From: an uncultured Prevotellaceae bacterium
Lineage (GTDB): Bacteria > Bacteroidota > Bacteroidia > Bacteroidales > Bacteroidaceae
DNA: 41,971 bases
NCBI GenBank assembly: GCA_902768105.1
Contig: CACXJZ010000044.1
Span: 1 to 41,971, forward strand
Direction of reading: 5' to 3'
Shown here: positions 41,878 through 41,971 of the stretch, piece after piece
How positions within the stretch are numbered: position 1 is the first letter of the stretch
How the letters are laid out: each line of letters opens with the position of its first letter
The notes under the pieces: model-generated
Seen by the model: only the letters and a program-made list of their open reading frames with translations
Told to the model about the DNA's origin: nothing
Databases searched by the model: none
Translations under genes and position numbers: made by a program

Positions 41878-41937
41878 TGCCCAATAATTAACAAAAGTTG
41901 ATTCTTGAAGGAGAATTCAATGTAAATCAAATATGAT

Positions 41938-41971
41938 ATGAAAAAGGCTTTTTTATTTGTGCTGGGCATGA
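41938..41971 (+). CDS. Start of an exported protein gene (cut by window end)
   Basis: Eleven codons are visible: MKKAFLFVLGM, a lysine-started hydrophobic stretch typical of a signal peptide. It follows two candidate promoters. GAAGGAG at 41907-41913 is Shine-Dalgarno-like but about 24 bases away. Identity unknown. Confidence 0.6.
   Translation, partial: MKKAFLFVLGM

Overview
The window looks like chromosomal DNA of a Prevotella-type member of the Bacteroidota (Prevotellaceae). The evidence is the promoter pattern seen many times (TTTG, 19-20 bases, TAnnTTTG), the near absence of Shine-Dalgarno sites, and a gene set typical of that group: a BspA-like leucine-rich-repeat protein, DapF with DapL, glutamine synthetase III, DUF4421, hybrid-two-component-type sensors, and PUL-type glycoside hydrolases. 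I saw no rRNA, tRNA, CRISPR array, transposase or phage gene.

Layout. Positions 70-3386 (minus) hold a secreted LRR protein, then an HAD phosphatase and a DUF1593 nucleoside-hydrolase-like protein two bases apart, ending in a strong terminator. Positions 3797-9764 (plus) hold dapF-dapL (lysine/peptidoglycan precursor), glutamine synthetase III and peptidase T. Positions 9761-15495 (minus) hold an HD hydrolase, an LptD-type outer-membrane protein and a CPA2-type cation/proton antiporter with two RCK_C domains. Positions 15538-20367 (minus) form a tight run metY - yhhQ - queF - OadA-like carboxyltransferase - AraC-type regulator, mixing methionine synthesis, queuosine salvage/synthesis and C3/C4 acid metabolism. 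At 20493-23513 a GH2 enzyme and a fucose-isomerase-like protein converge.

Positions 24231-34714 (minus) look like one operon of five genes: a YjjG-like HAD phosphatase, a tandem RidA/chorismatase-like protein, a periplasmic sensor that stops just after its membrane helix, a paralogous sensor with a kinase-like ATPase domain but no recognisable phospho-acceptor histidine, receiver or DNA-binding domain, and a GH31 alpha-xylosidase-like enzyme with a PA14 insert. This sensor pair is the best candidate here for an undescribed system. Positions 34871-41126 hold a Nudix hydrolase (plus) facing a six-gene minus-strand run: TIGR04076 protein, DUF4421 outer-membrane protein, an internally deleted phosphoethanolamine-transferase-like protein, a secreted type-B carboxylesterase, a DUF418 membrane protein and an SDR oxidoreductase. 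A signal-peptide-like gene starts at 41938 and runs off the end.

The non-coding DNA is unusually structured. There are two inverted copies of a ~180-bp repeat sharing a 64-bp identical palindromic block (23761-23953 and 41604-41780), heptanucleotide arrays occupying the -33 region of two unrelated promoters, GC-rich palindromes inserted in frame inside dapF, a folded leader upstream of the fucose-isomerase-like gene, a 119-bp AT-rich palindrome, and a 16-bp inverted repeat upstream of the glutamine synthetase gene. All functional statements come from reading translated sequences against remembered family features; no database search was run.
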